DNA of 64,000 nt, from the NCBI GenBank assembly GCA_963665555.2, contig OY762308.1:186001-250000 (forward strand), read 5' to 3'. The notes beneath the pieces are model-generated. The model had not been told where the DNA came from, did not search any database, and saw only the letters and a program-made list of their open reading frames with translations. Origin of the DNA: CAXXXW01 sp963665555. GTDB lineage: Bacteria > Pseudomonadota > Alphaproteobacteria > Thalassobaculales > Thalassobaculaceae. The position numbers and the translations under genes were made by a program. Positions 50,652 through 59,458 of the stretch are shown one piece after another; positions within the stretch are counted from its first letter, which is position 1; each line of letters starts with the position of its first letter.

Positions 50652-52337
50652 ATGACACGGACCGTCGCCCGCCTGCTCGCGGACAGCCTGGAAGCCCATG
50701 GCGTGGACCGCGTGTTCTGCGTGCCGGGCGAGAGCTATGTCGGCCTTTCCAGCATCCTGGCCGCGCGCAACGGCGTGCAGGTCGTCGTATGCCGGCACGA
50801 GGCCGGCGCGGGCTTCATGGCCGCCGCCGACGGCCGGCTCCGCGACCGGGCCGGCGTCGCGCTGGTGAGCCGCGGGCCGGGCCTCGCCAACGGGCTGGTC
50901 GCGCTGCATTCGGCCTGGCACGACGCGACGCCGCTGGTCTTCCTGGTCGGCCAGGTCGAGCGGCGCGATTTCGGCCGGCGCGCCCTGCAAGAGCAGAACT
51001 ATTCGCTCCTGCTCGCCGACATCGCGAAGGCGGTCATCGAGGTCAACGAGCCGGAGATGGCGTCGGAGGCGCTGGCCCGCGCCTTCCACATCGCCGAGAG
51101 CGGGACGCCCGGCCCGGTGGCGGCGGTCCTGCCGGAGGATATTTTCGACGAGGAGACCGCCGCCCCGGTCGATCCGCCGCGCCCGCGCGTCGCCGCCGCG
51201 CCGCGCGCGGACGACGTGGAGAGACTCGCCGGGATGCTCGCCGCCGCCGAGCGGCCGCTTGTGCTCGCCGGCGGGGCGGCGATGGCGGACGCGGTGCGCG
51301 CGCCCGAAACCTTCGCCGAGCTGCGCCGCTTCGCCGAGGAGTGGGTCGTTCCGGTCTGCCCGACGCACCGCCGCCCGCAACTGTTCGACGCGCGCCACCC
51401 CAACCACGGGGGCTACATGGGCATCCGGGTTCCGCCGGCCCTGATCTCGGAGATGCGCAAGGCGGACCTGCTGGTGGCGCTGGGCGAGCGGCTGACGGAC
51501 ACGGTGAGCCAGTCCTACACCTTCCCGGAGGCGCCGGCGCCGCAGCTGCCGCTGGTCCATGTCTGGCCGGACCCGGACGAGGTGGGGCGGGTGTGGCGGC
51601 CCGATCTCGGCATCCCGGCCAGTCCGCGCGAGACGCTGCGCGCGCTGCTGGCGCGGGGCGCGCCGGCGGGCGCGGAACGCCGCCGGGGCTGGGTCGAGGG
51701 GCTGCACGCGATCCATCGCGGCCTGCTGCGCCCGGTCTGGGACCCGGCGCCCGACGGCCTGAACTTCGCGGCCGTCGTCTGCGCCGTCGCGAACCGTCTC
51801 GACGACGACGCGACGGTGACGACCGACGCCGGCAATTTCGGCAGTTTCGTGCACCGCTACATCGGCTTCCGCCAGAGCCAGGTCTTCCTCGCCTCGGTCG
51901 TCGGGGCCATGGGGTCCGGGATGCCGATGGCGGTGGCGGCGGGCCTGCGGCGGCCGGGGACGCAAATCGTCTGCTTCCTCGGCGACGGCGGCGCGCTGAT
52001 GATGGGGAACGAGATCGCCACCGCGCGGCAATACGGGGTAAACCCGGTCGTCGTTATCTCCGACAACGGGATGTACGGGACCATCGCCATGCATTCCTGG
52101 ACGCGCTATCCCGAACGGGCGGCGATGGAGGCCACGCGGCTCACCAACCCGGATTTCGCCGCCTGGGGCCGCAGCTTCGGGGCCGAGGGCTTCACGATCC
52201 GCCGCGAGGAGGAGGTCGAGGAGACGATCGCCGCCGCCTTCGCCGTGCGCGGGCGCCCGGTCGTCGTGCACTGCCTGGCGTCGGCGGTGCAGATGAGCGC
52301 GTGGCGGCGCTACGACCGGGGCGAGGCGCTGCCGTGA
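50652..52337 (+). CDS. Thiamine-diphosphate enzyme, acetolactate-synthase-like
   Basis: A 561-residue TPP enzyme. The catalytic Glu is in VFCVPGESYVGLS, followed by VVVCRHEAGAGFMAAADG; the TPP-binding motif is FLGDGGALMMGNEIATARQYGV through ISDNGMYGT. It resembles acetolactate synthase and benzoylformate decarboxylase-like proteins. The regulatory IlvN partner is absent, so a catabolic role on 2-oxoacids is more likely. It opens a forward gene series; the next start overlaps its stop by four bases (GTGA). Confidence 0.9.
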   Translation: MTRTVARLLADSLEAHGVDRVFCVPGESYVGLSSILAARNGVQVVVCRHEAGAGFMAAADGRLRDRAGVALVSRGPGLANGLVALHSAWHDATPLVFLVGQVERRDFGRRALQEQNYSLLLADIAKAVIEVNEPEMASEALARAFHIAESGTPGPVAAVLPEDIFDEETAAPVDPPRPRVAAAPRADDVERLAGMLAAAERPLVLAGGAAMADAVRAPETFAELRRFAEEWVVPVCPTHRRPQLFDARHPNHGGYMGIRVPPALISEMRKADLLVALGERLTDTVSQSYTFPEAPAPQLPLVHVWPDPDEVGRVWRPDLGIPASPRETLRALLARGAPAGAERRRGWVEGLHAIHRGLLRPVWDPAPDGLNFAAVVCAVANRLDDDATVTTDAGNFGSFVHRYIGFRQSQVFLASVVGAMGSGMPMAVAAGLRRPGTQIVCFLGDGGALMMGNEIATARQYGVNPVVVISDNGMYGTIAMHSWTRYPERAAMEATRLTNPDFAAWGRSFGAEGFTIRREEEVEETIAAAFAVRGRPVVVHCLASAVQMSAWRRYDRGEALP

Positions 52338-53449
52338 GCGCGCCCGCCCCCTTCGACGCGCCGCGCGTCCCGGCCGAAACGCTGCGGGCGCAGATCCTGT
52401 CGGTGCTGGCCGCCTGGGGGATGCCGGCGGACAACGTCGCGACCGCCGCCCATGTCATGGTCGAGACCGACCTGCGCGGCGTCGATTCCCACGGGATCAA
52501 CACGCTGCGCCAGTACGACGAGACCTTCCGGCGCGGCGCGCTCAATGTCCGGGCCGAAACGCGCGTGCTGCGCGACCGCCCGGCGACGGCGCTGCTGGAC
52601 GCGGATCGCGGCCTCGGCCACCCGGTCTCGGTCCGGGCGATGGACATGGCGATCGGCAAGGCCCGCGACCATGGCGTCGCCATCGTCTGCGTCGTGAACT
52701 CGCACCATTTCGGCGCGGCCGGGCACTACGCCGAGATGGCGGCCGAGGCCGGGCTGGTCGGGATCGTCACCACCTCGACGCGCGGGATTTCGATGACGCC
52801 GACACGGGGGACGCAACCCGTGCTCGGCACCAACCCCTTCGCGCTGTCGGCCCCGGCGGGGAAATACCCGCCGCTGACGCTCGACTTCGCCACCACCGTG
52901 GCGGCGGTCAACAAGGTGCGGGTGCGCCAGCTGCGCGGCCTCGACCTGCCGGAGGGCTGGGTGAGCGACGGCGACGGCCGCCCGGTCACGGACCCCGGCG
53001 AGGCTTTGGAAATCTTCGCGCGCCGCGAGGGGGGCGGCCTCAACCCCATCGGCGGGGCCGGGGAGACGCTGGGCGGGCACAAGGGCTACGGCCTGGCGCT
53101 GTTCTCGCACCTCCTCGGCGGGACGATGCCGGGCGCCTCCTTCTCGCCGGAGCGCGTGCGGACGCAAGGGCCGGCGGACCCGGACCGGATCGGCCACTAC
53201 TTCCAGGCGATCGACCCGGAGGCCTTCCGCCCGGCGGCGGACTACGCGCGCGACGCGGAAACGGTGGTGGAGACGCTGAAGGCGGTCGTCCCGGCCGATC
53301 CGGCGCTGCCGGTGCTGGTCCCCGGCGAGCCGGAGCGCGCCGCCCGGGCCGACCGGCTGGCCAACGGGGTTCCGGTGAACGAAAATCTCCGCCGGATCGT
53401 GCGCGGGATCGCCGGGGCGGCGGGGGTCCCCTACCTGCTGGACGGTTGA
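52334..53449 (+). CDS. Malate/L-lactate/ureidoglycolate dehydrogenase family (Ldh2)
   Basis: A 371-residue Ldh2/YlbC-type oxidoreductase starting at a GTG that overlaps the TPP-enzyme stop. The N-terminal LRGVDSHGINTLRQY holds the catalytic His; SHHFGAAGHYAEMAAEAG and GTNPFALSAPAG belong to the NAD(P) fold; GGHKGYGLALFSHLLGG is the C-terminal family motif. Substrates in the family include malate, lactate, ureidoglycolate and delta-1-piperideine-2-carboxylate. Pairing with a TPP enzyme and FAH-type hydrolase points to 2-oxoacid or hydroxy-acid breakdown. Confidence 0.9.
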   Translation: MSAPAPFDAPRVPAETLRAQILSVLAAWGMPADNVATAAHVMVETDLRGVDSHGINTLRQYDETFRRGALNVRAETRVLRDRPATALLDADRGLGHPVSVRAMDMAIGKARDHGVAIVCVVNSHHFGAAGHYAEMAAEAGLVGIVTTSTRGISMTPTRGTQPVLGTNPFALSAPAGKYPPLTLDFATTVAAVNKVRVRQLRGLDLPEGWVSDGDGRPVTDPGEALEIFARREGGGLNPIGGAGETLGGHKGYGLALFSHLLGGTMPGASFSPERVRTQGPADPDRIGHYFQAIDPEAFRPAADYARDAETVVETLKAVVPADPALPVLVPGEPERAARADRLANGVPVNENLRRIVRGIAGAAGVPYLLDG

Positions 53450-53491
53450 CGCGAACGGCCGGCGCGGCCCGCCGGGCGAGGGAGGAAACGG

Positions 53492-54427
53492 ATGAAACTG
53501 GCCTTTTTCGACGATTTCCGGCTCGGCGTCGTCGTCGGCGACGGCGTCGTGGATGTCTCCGCCGTCGTCGCGGACATCCCCCATACCGGCCCCGGCGACC
53601 TGATGAGCGGCCTGGTCGCGCGGTTCGACGACTATCGCGCGCGGCTGGAGGCGGCGGCCGGGGCCGGGACCGCCGTCCCGCTCGCCGATGTCCGCCCGCG
53701 CCCGCCGCTGCCCAGGCCGGGCGGGATCGACTGCATGGCCGTCAACTACATGGAGAACGGCACGCTGGCCGAGAAGCCGCCGCGCAACGCCTTCCACAAG
53801 GCCGCCACCGCCATTATCGGCCATGGCGACACGATGGTGCTGCCCGACGTGCCGGCCACCATCTTCGAGGGCGAGGCGGAGCTTGCGCTCGTCATCGGCA
53901 AGCGGGCCGACAATGTGTCCGAGGCCGACGCGATGGACCATGTGTTCGGCTACCTCAACTTCATCGACGGCTCGGCGCGCGGCCTGCCGCCGGACCGCAA
54001 CGTGTTCTTCCAGGTCAAGTCGCGCGCCACCTTCGCGCCGATCGGCCCGTTCCTCGTCACCGCCGACGAGATCGCCGATCCGCAGAACCTGTCCGTCCGG
54101 CTCTGGGTCAACGGCGACCTGAAGCAGGATTTCGACACTTCCGACATGGCCCACAAGCTTCCCGAGGTCGTGTCCTGGCTGAGTTCGATCCACCCGCTGG
54201 AGCCGGGGGACCTGGTGGCGACCGGCACCAACCACCGGGGCCTCGGTGCCTTCCAGGACGGCGACCTGGTGGAGCTGGAGATCGAGGGGCTGGGCCGGCT
54301 GGCGATCTCCGTGCGCGACGACCTGAAGCGGACATGGGCGCGCGAGACCCGCCTCGACCGCCAGGAGCAGGGGCATAACACGCCGACGCCGCAACTGGCG
54401 GGCAAATACGCGCCCGGCGGCGGCTGA
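53492..54427 (+). CDS. Fumarylacetoacetate hydrolase family protein
   Basis: A 311-residue FAH-fold protein. The metal site is FEGEAELALVIGKRA (Glu-X-Glu) with the downstream Asp in NFIDGSARGLPPDRN; VFFQVKSRATFAPIGPFLVTADEI and GDLVATGTNHRGLGAFQDGD complete the pattern. Family members hydrolyse C-C bonds of acylpyruvates or decarboxylate oxaloacetate-like acids. A 42-base gap from the Ldh2 gene and GGGAGGAAACG Shine-Dalgarno support continued co-transcription. Confidence 0.92.
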   Translation: MKLAFFDDFRLGVVVGDGVVDVSAVVADIPHTGPGDLMSGLVARFDDYRARLEAAAGAGTAVPLADVRPRPPLPRPGGIDCMAVNYMENGTLAEKPPRNAFHKAATAIIGHGDTMVLPDVPATIFEGEAELALVIGKRADNVSEADAMDHVFGYLNFIDGSARGLPPDRNVFFQVKSRATFAPIGPFLVTADEIADPQNLSVRLWVNGDLKQDFDTSDMAHKLPEVVSWLSSIHPLEPGDLVATGTNHRGLGAFQDGDLVELEIEGLGRLAISVRDDLKRTWARETRLDRQEQGHNTPTPQLAGKYAPGGG

Positions 54428-54440
54428 GGGGGGCGCGGCG

Positions 54441-55376
54441 ATGGCGCGGATCGAACAATTCGGCCTCGATGTCGGCGTTTACGGCCCGCTGGCCGAGGCC
54501 GAAACGGTGCTGTCGCTGGCGCGGTTCGCGGAAGACGCCGGCTTCGCCTCCGTCTGGCTCGCCGACCATGTGGCCTTCCCGGCGCGGTTCGCGTCGCGCT
54601 ACCCGTTCAGCGCGACGGGCGATTTCCCCGCCCCGGTCTCCGACCCGCTGCTGGAGCCGGTGGCGACGATGGGCGTGCTGGCGGGCGCGACGCGGCGGGT
54701 CCGCATCGGGACGGCGGTGCTGATCGCGCCCTACCGCAACCCGCTGCTGCTGGCCCGGATGCTGGTCGCGATCGACCGTTTCTCGGCCGGGCGCGTCGTC
54801 CTCGGCGTGGGCGTCGGCTGGCTGCGCGAGGAGTTCGAGGCGCTCGGCGCCGATTTCGCCCGCCGCGGCAAGGCGACGGACGAGTGCATCGAGGTCTTCA
54901 AGGCGCTCTGCGCCGGCGGCGAGGTGGGCTACGAGGGCGAGACCTGCCGGTTCGACCCGGTCCATTCGGTTCCCGGATCGGTCCAGCGCCCGCACCCGCC
55001 GGTGCTGGTCGGCGGCGTGTCGGACGCCGCGCTGCGCCGGGCGGCGCGCAACGACGGCTGGCTCGCCGTCTCCCTCGGCCCGGAGCGGCTGCGCGAGCGC
55101 CTGGCCGCGCTGGACGGCGCGTGCCGGGCGCGGGGCCGGCGCCTGGACGAACTCGACCTCGTGTACAAGATCTTCCTCGACCCCGGCGATCCCAAGCCCG
55201 GCCCGCGCGGGGAGCGGGAGATGGGCAGCGGCTCGGAGGCGCAAATCGCCGACGACCTGAGGGCGATCCTCGACGCCGGGTTCGAATCCGTCGTCGTCCG
55301 CTACCGCGGCGCCGACGCGGCGGCGCAAACCCGCGCGCTGGAGCGGTTCGCGGAGAAGGTCGTTCCCGCCCTGTAG
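54441..55376 (+). CDS. LLM-class oxidoreductase, second copy in the window
   Basis: A 311-residue luciferase-like monooxygenase-type protein: FGLDVGVYGPLAEAETVLSLARF, SVWLADHVAFPARFAS, TRRVRIGTAVLIAPYRNPLLLARML, LGVGVGWLREEFEALG and PPVLVGGVSDAALRRAARNDGW. It is clearly of the same superfamily as the gene at 47011-47847 but not a close copy. It probably uses FMN or F420. A 13-base gap from the FAH gene makes it the fourth member of the catabolic series; after it the sodC-type gene begins with its own promoter. Confidence 0.88.
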   Translation: MARIEQFGLDVGVYGPLAEAETVLSLARFAEDAGFASVWLADHVAFPARFASRYPFSATGDFPAPVSDPLLEPVATMGVLAGATRRVRIGTAVLIAPYRNPLLLARMLVAIDRFSAGRVVLGVGVGWLREEFEALGADFARRGKATDECIEVFKALCAGGEVGYEGETCRFDPVHSVPGSVQRPHPPVLVGGVSDAALRRAARNDGWLAVSLGPERLRERLAALDGACRARGRRLDELDLVYKIFLDPGDPKPGPRGEREMGSGSEAQIADDLRAILDAGFESVVVRYRGADAAAQTRALERFAEKVVPAL

Positions 55377-55388
55377 GGCGCGGCGCGG

Positions 55389-55417
55389 TTGTCGGCCGGG
55401 AGCGCCGCCCCCATACT
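55389..55417 (+). promoter_or_regulatory. Predicted promoter of the Cu/Zn SOD gene
   Basis: TTGTCG (55389-55394) and CATACT (55412-55417) with a 17-base spacer, 64 bases before the ATG. The boxes and spacing are better than chance for a vegetative promoter in this GC-rich DNA. Confidence 0.45.
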
Positions 55418-55480
55418 GCGGAGGCGCCGGCGGTCCGGAACCGGCCCCGGCGCGGTTCGTCGAACAGGGGAGACACGGAA

Positions 55481-55993
55481 ATGAAATCGACGGTCTCGAT
55501 GGCCGGTCTGGCCTGTCTGGCGCTGGCCATGGCCGCGCCGCAAGCGGCGAGCGCGGAAATGCGGGCGCGCGCGGCGATGATGGACGCGAACGGGAACGCC
55601 GTCGGCGAGGTCGCGCTGCGCGAAACCTTCCAGGGCGTGCTGCTGCACGCCAGGCTGGACGGCCTGCCGCCGGGCGCCCACGCCTTCCATGTCCACACGA
55701 TCGGCGCGTGCGAGCCGCCCTTCAAGTCGGCGGGCGGCCACTACAACCCGACGGGCGCCCAGCACGGCATGGACAACCCCGAGGGGATGCACGCCGGCGA
55801 CATGCCGAACATCCATGTCGGCGCCTCCGGCGCGCTGGAGATCGAGGTCCTCAACACGATGCTGAGGCTCGACGACGCGCTGTTCGACGCGGACGGCGCG
55901 GCCATCGTGATCCACGCCGGCCCCGACGACTACAAGACGGACCCGGCCGGGGCCGCCGGCCCGCGCATCGCCTGCGGCGTCATCGAGCGGTAG
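55481..55993 (+). CDS. sodC: Cu/Zn superoxide dismutase family protein (periplasmic)
   Basis: A 170-residue exported SOD. The signal peptide covers about residues 1-25 (cleavage near ASAEM). Copper and zinc ligands are visible: HAFHVHTIGAC (two His), SAGGHYNPTGAQHGM (His), the GMHAGDMPNIHVG block, and AAIVIHAGPDDYKTD (His). The disulfide Cys are in GACEPP and ACGVI. It would remove superoxide in the periplasm. No partner gene is needed. Confidence 0.93.
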   Translation: MKSTVSMAGLACLALAMAAPQAASAEMRARAAMMDANGNAVGEVALRETFQGVLLHARLDGLPPGAHAFHVHTIGACEPPFKSAGGHYNPTGAQHGMDNPEGMHAGDMPNIHVGASGALEIEVLNTMLRLDDALFDADGAAIVIHAGPDDYKTDPAGAAGPRIACGVIER

Positions 55994-56074
55994 TTCGCGC
56001 CGCCCGCCCGCGAATCGTCGGAGCGGCGCGTTTTCGTTCTTGATAAGTTCCTTTCGCGGCGCTACCCTCGCCGC

Positions 56075-57187
56075 ATGGCCACGGACCGGCACGGGCTGGA
56101 GACGCGGGCGGCGCGGGCGCGCAAGGGGCGCGGCGCGGTCTCCAACGCGACCGGCCGGTTCGAGACGGAGGAGCGGATCGAGACGCTCGACGGCTGGCCC
56201 GGCGGCGACGGCGCGGGCGAGGACCGGCCGCCGCTCCGCACCACGGTGACGGCGGATTCGAGCCGCACCGTCATCGCGCGCAACGAGTCGCCGGACCTGT
56301 CCTTCGACCGCTCGATCAACCCCTACCGGGGCTGCGAGCACGGCTGCGTCTATTGCTTCGCGCGGCCGACCCACGCCTTCCTCGGCCTCTCGCCGGGGCT
56401 GGATTTCGAGACGCGGCTGTTCGCCAAGCCGGACGCGGCGGCGCTGCTGGAGAAGGAGCTGCGCGCGCCCGGCTACCGGCCCGCGCCGATCGCGCTCGGA
56501 ACCAACACGGACCCCTACCAGCCGGTGGAGCGCCGGCTGCGGGTCACGCGCTCGGTGCTGGAGGTGCTGGACCGTTTCGAGCATCCGGTGGGGATCGTCA
56601 CCAAATCGGCGCTGGTGGCGCGCGACCTCGACATCCTGGTCCCGATGGCGCGGCGCGGGCTGGCCGCCGTCGCGGTCAGCGTGACCACGCTCGACCCGGA
56701 GCTTTCGCGGCGGCTGGAGCCGCGCGCGCCGGCGCCGGCGCGGCGGCTGGAGACGGTCCGCGCGCTCGCCGAGGCCGGGGTTCCGGCGCGGGTGCTGGTC
56801 GCGCCGATTATCCCGGCGATCAACGACAGCGAGATCGAGGCGATCCTGGAGGCGGTCGCGGAGGCGGGCGCGCGCGGCGCCGGCTATGTCATGCTGCGCC
56901 TGCCGCTGGAGATCGCCGGCCTGTTCCGGGAATGGCTGGACGAGCACTACCCCGACCGGGCCGAGCGCGTGATCTCCCTGGTGCGCCAGACCCGCGGCGG
57001 CCGGCTCTACCGCGCCCGGTGGGGGGAGCGGATGCGCGGGACCGGCCCCTGGGCCGAACTGGTCGCCCGGCGTTTCGCGCTGGCCAGGCGCCGCCTGGGC
57101 CTGGACCGGGAGGAGAGGGGCGCCGGCCTCGACCGCTCCCGCTTCCGCCCGCCGCCGGCGAGGGGGGACCAGCTGTCGCTGCTGTGA
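56075..57187 (+). CDS. PA0069-family radical SAM protein
   Basis: A 370-residue radical SAM enzyme. The 4Fe-4S cluster motif is CEHGCVYC in NPYRGCEHGCVYCFARPTHAFL (near residue 90). The protein continues with GTNTDPYQPVERRLRVTRSVLE and VAVSVTTLDPELSRRLEPRAP. This matches the PA0069/YgiQ-unrelated splB-like group used in DNA-repair-adjacent or unknown chemistry; the product is not known. The start is the ATG at 56075; an N-terminal basic tail (ETRAARARKGRGAVSNATGRF) precedes the core. Confidence 0.9.
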   Translation: MATDRHGLETRAARARKGRGAVSNATGRFETEERIETLDGWPGGDGAGEDRPPLRTTVTADSSRTVIARNESPDLSFDRSINPYRGCEHGCVYCFARPTHAFLGLSPGLDFETRLFAKPDAAALLEKELRAPGYRPAPIALGTNTDPYQPVERRLRVTRSVLEVLDRFEHPVGIVTKSALVARDLDILVPMARRGLAAVAVSVTTLDPELSRRLEPRAPAPARRLETVRALAEAGVPARVLVAPIIPAINDSEIEAILEAVAEAGARGAGYVMLRLPLEIAGLFREWLDEHYPDRAERVISLVRQTRGGRLYRARWGERMRGTGPWAELVARRFALARRRLGLDREERGAGLDRSRFRPPPARGDQLSLL

Positions 57188-57261
57188 CCGCGCCCGCCGC
57201 GCCGGATTGCCGGGCCGGGCCGGCGAGTGGTAGTGTCGAATCGCTTCGAGGGAACGCCGCG

Positions 57262-57507
57262 ATGACAGTCGTAATCGCCGAATTTTACGAGGCCCTGATT
57301 TCGGCCGGCGCCGACGAGGGCAAGGCCCGGGCCGCCGCGTCGGCGGTGGCCGACCGCGCCGCCACGGCGGCGGTGGCCGACCGAGGGCGCGACATCGCCG
57401 ACATGAAGGCGGATATCGAGGTTCTCAAATGGGCCGTTGGCGTGAATTCGGCGCTTGCGGTCGTGATCCTCGCATTGGCGATGCGCCTTTCCTTCGCCGT
57501 CGGCTAG
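57262..57507 (+). CDS. Small coiled-coil protein with C-terminal TM anchor
   Basis: An 81-residue protein: an Ala/Asp/Lys-rich helical segment (ADEGKARAAASAVADRAATAA), a short charged spacer DIADMKADIEVLKW, then a C-terminal membrane helix GVNSALAVVILALAMRLSF. Composition fits the DUF1640/CCDC90-like class of short coiled-coil membrane proteins. Role unknown. It precedes rnhB by 24 bases on the same strand. Confidence 0.65.
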   Translation: MTVVIAEFYEALISAGADEGKARAAASAVADRAATAAVADRGRDIADMKADIEVLKWAVGVNSALAVVILALAMRLSFAVG

Positions 57508-57531
57508 CCAGAGCCGGCGCCCCGCCGCCAC

Positions 57532-58176
57532 ATGCCCGATTTCGCCATCGAGGACGGTCTCGGCCTGCCGGCGGGCGCGCGGATCGCGGGGGTGGACGAG
57601 GCCGGGCGTGGGCCGCTGGCCGGGCCGGTGGCGGCCGCCGCCGTCGTGCTGGACCGGGCGCGGGCGGGGCCGGAGTTTCTCGCGCGGATCGACGACTCCA
57701 AGCGCCTCCCGGCGGCGCGGCGGCGCGAACTGGCCGCCGGGTTGCGCGGCGCGGCGGCGTTCGGGCTGGGCTGGGCGTCGCCGGAGGAGATCGACCGGCT
57801 CGACATCCTGAGGGCGACCCTGCTGGCGATGCGCCGCGCCGTCGCCGCGCTGTCGGAACGGCTCGGCGGCCCGCCGGATTTCGCGCTGGTGGACGGGAAC
57901 CGCTTGCCGGAGCTTCCCTGCCCGGCGGCCGCGGTCGTGCGGGGCGACGCGCGCTCGCTCTCCATCGCCGCCGCGTCCATCCTCGCCAAGACGGCGCGCG
58001 ACGCGCATATGGCCGAACGCGCGCGCCTTCGGCCCGGCTACGGCTGGGAGCGCAACGCCGGCTACGGGACGGCCGAACACCTGGCGGCGCTGCGCCGCCT
58101 CGGGCCGGCGCCCGAACACCGCCGCTCCTTCGCGCCGGTCCGCCGCCTGCTCGGCGCCGAGGGCGGCGGGCGGTGA
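57532..58176 (+). CDS. rnhB: RNase HII
   Basis: A 214-residue ribonuclease removing RNA from RNA-DNA hybrids. Active-site acids are present: GVDEAGRGPLAGPV (Asp, Glu), IDDSKRL, the FALVDGNRLP Asp and KTARDAHM. SIAAASILAKTARD is the family stretch. RNase HII next to ccrM is a familiar alphaproteobacterial arrangement. A palindrome begins at its stop. Confidence 0.95.
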   Translation: MPDFAIEDGLGLPAGARIAGVDEAGRGPLAGPVAAAAVVLDRARAGPEFLARIDDSKRLPAARRRELAAGLRGAAAFGLGWASPEEIDRLDILRATLLAMRRAVAALSERLGGPPDFALVDGNRLPELPCPAAAVVRGDARSLSIAAASILAKTARDAHMAERARLRPGYGWERNAGYGTAEHLAALRRLGPAPEHRRSFAPVRRLLGAEGGGR

Positions 58177-58223
58177 CACAACATCGGGAGCATCCGGCGG
58201 GATGTGTCCACCGCATGTTGTGT
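58176..58223 (+). promoter_or_regulatory. Nine-base inverted repeat between rnhB and ccrM
   Basis: ACACAACAT (58176-58184) and ATGTTGTGT (58215-58223) with a 30-base centre. It overlaps the rnhB stop. The right arm runs into GTATAACAC, a possible -10 box. It could terminate rnhB or be an operator of ccrM. Confidence 0.5.
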
Positions 58224-58241
58224 ATAACACGGTAACCCTTT

Positions 58242-58246
58242 GACTC
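58242..58246 (+). promoter_or_regulatory. GANTC site in the ccrM promoter region
   Basis: GACTC at 58242-58246, about 100 bases before the ccrM ATG. In Caulobacter, CcrM methylates GANTC and the ccrM promoter contains such sites; this one could provide methylation-state autoregulation. Only a single site is present here. Confidence 0.55.
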
Positions 58247-58347
58247 CATTATCGAAATCCCTCCACAGGGGTTGACCGGAACCGCCGCCTCGCGGCAGTA
58301 TCCAGCCCCGCCGGGGCGACCGGGCGGCGAAACCGGGGAGGCGGGGC

Positions 58348-59436
58348 ATGGGAGAAGGCGCGCGCGGCGACGGCCGCGTTATCGTCGGGGACTGCGTGGA
58401 GGCGATGGCGGCGCTGCCGGAGGCGTCCGTCGACCTGGTCTTCGCCGACCCGCCCTACAACCTGCAGCTCGGCGGCGACCTGCTGCGCCCGAACAACACG
58501 CGCGTCGCCGGCGTGGACGACGAGTGGGACCGTTTCGAGAGCTTCGCGGCCTACGACGCCTTCACCCGCGACTGGCTCTCGGCCTGCCGGCGCGTGCTGA
58601 AGCCGCGCGGAACGCTGTGGGCGATCGGCTCCTACCACAACATCTTCCGGGTCGGCGCGATCCTGCAGGACCTCGGCTTCTGGATCCTGAACGACGTGGT
58701 CTGGCGCAAGACCAACCCGATGCCGAACTTCCGCGGCCGCCGCTTCGCCAACGCGCACGAAACGCTGATCTGGTGCGCCCGCGACCGCGGCGCCGGAAGC
58801 CACACCTTCAACCACGCCGCCATGAAATCGCTCAACGAGGGGCTGCAGATGCGCAGCGACTGGCTGCTGCCGGTCTGCGGCGGGGCGGAGCGGCTGAGGG
58901 CGGACGGGCGCAAGGCGCACCCAACGCAAAAGCCGGAGGCCTTGCTGGCCCGCGTCGTGCTCGCCGCCTCGCGGCCTGGGGACCTGGTGCTCGACCCGTT
59001 CCTCGGCTCCGGCACCACGGCGGCGGTGGCGAAACGGTACGGCCGGCGCTGGATCGGGATCGAGCGCGACCCCGGCTACGCCGCGCTGGCGCGCGCCCGC
59101 GTCGCCGGTGTCGAGCCGGTCGCCGATCCCGAACTGCTGGAGGTGGAGGACCGCCGCGCCGCGCCGCGCGTCCCCTTCGGCAGCCTGCTCGAACGCGGCC
59201 TGCTGAAGCCGGGCGATGTGCTGCGCGACGCGCGCGGGCGCTGGCGCGCGCGGGTGCGGGCGGACGGCAGCCTGATCTCGGCCGAGGCGCGGGGATCGAT
59301 CCACGCCGTCGGCGCGGCGGTGCAGGGCGCGCCGGCCTGCAACGGCTGGACCTTCTGGCATGTCGAGCGCGACGGCGCCGCCGTGCCGATCGACGTCTTC
59401 CGCCAGCGGGTCCGCGCGGAGATCGCGGCGGCCTGA
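58348..59436 (+). CDS. ccrM: CcrM, cell-cycle DNA adenine methyltransferase (GANTC)
   Basis: A 362-residue beta-class N6-adenine methyltransferase. The catalytic motif is VFADPPYNLQLGG near the N-terminus; the AdoMet loop VLDPFLGSGTTAAVAKRYGRRWIGIE follows; target-region HPTQKPEALL lies between. The last 110 residues (PFGSLLERGLLKPGDVL through NGWTFWHVERDG) form the RAMA domain typical of CcrM. CcrM methylates GANTC at the end of replication and ties gene expression to the cell cycle. The adjacent promoter GANTC fits autoregulation. Confidence 0.94.
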   Translation: MGEGARGDGRVIVGDCVEAMAALPEASVDLVFADPPYNLQLGGDLLRPNNTRVAGVDDEWDRFESFAAYDAFTRDWLSACRRVLKPRGTLWAIGSYHNIFRVGAILQDLGFWILNDVVWRKTNPMPNFRGRRFANAHETLIWCARDRGAGSHTFNHAAMKSLNEGLQMRSDWLLPVCGGAERLRADGRKAHPTQKPEALLARVVLAASRPGDLVLDPFLGSGTTAAVAKRYGRRWIGIERDPGYAALARARVAGVEPVADPELLEVEDRRAAPRVPFGSLLERGLLKPGDVLRDARGRWRARVRADGSLISAEARGSIHAVGAAVQGAPACNGWTFWHVERDGAAVPIDVFRQRVRAEIAAA

Positions 59437-59458
59437 GCCGCGCGCCGCCCGCCCGCCG

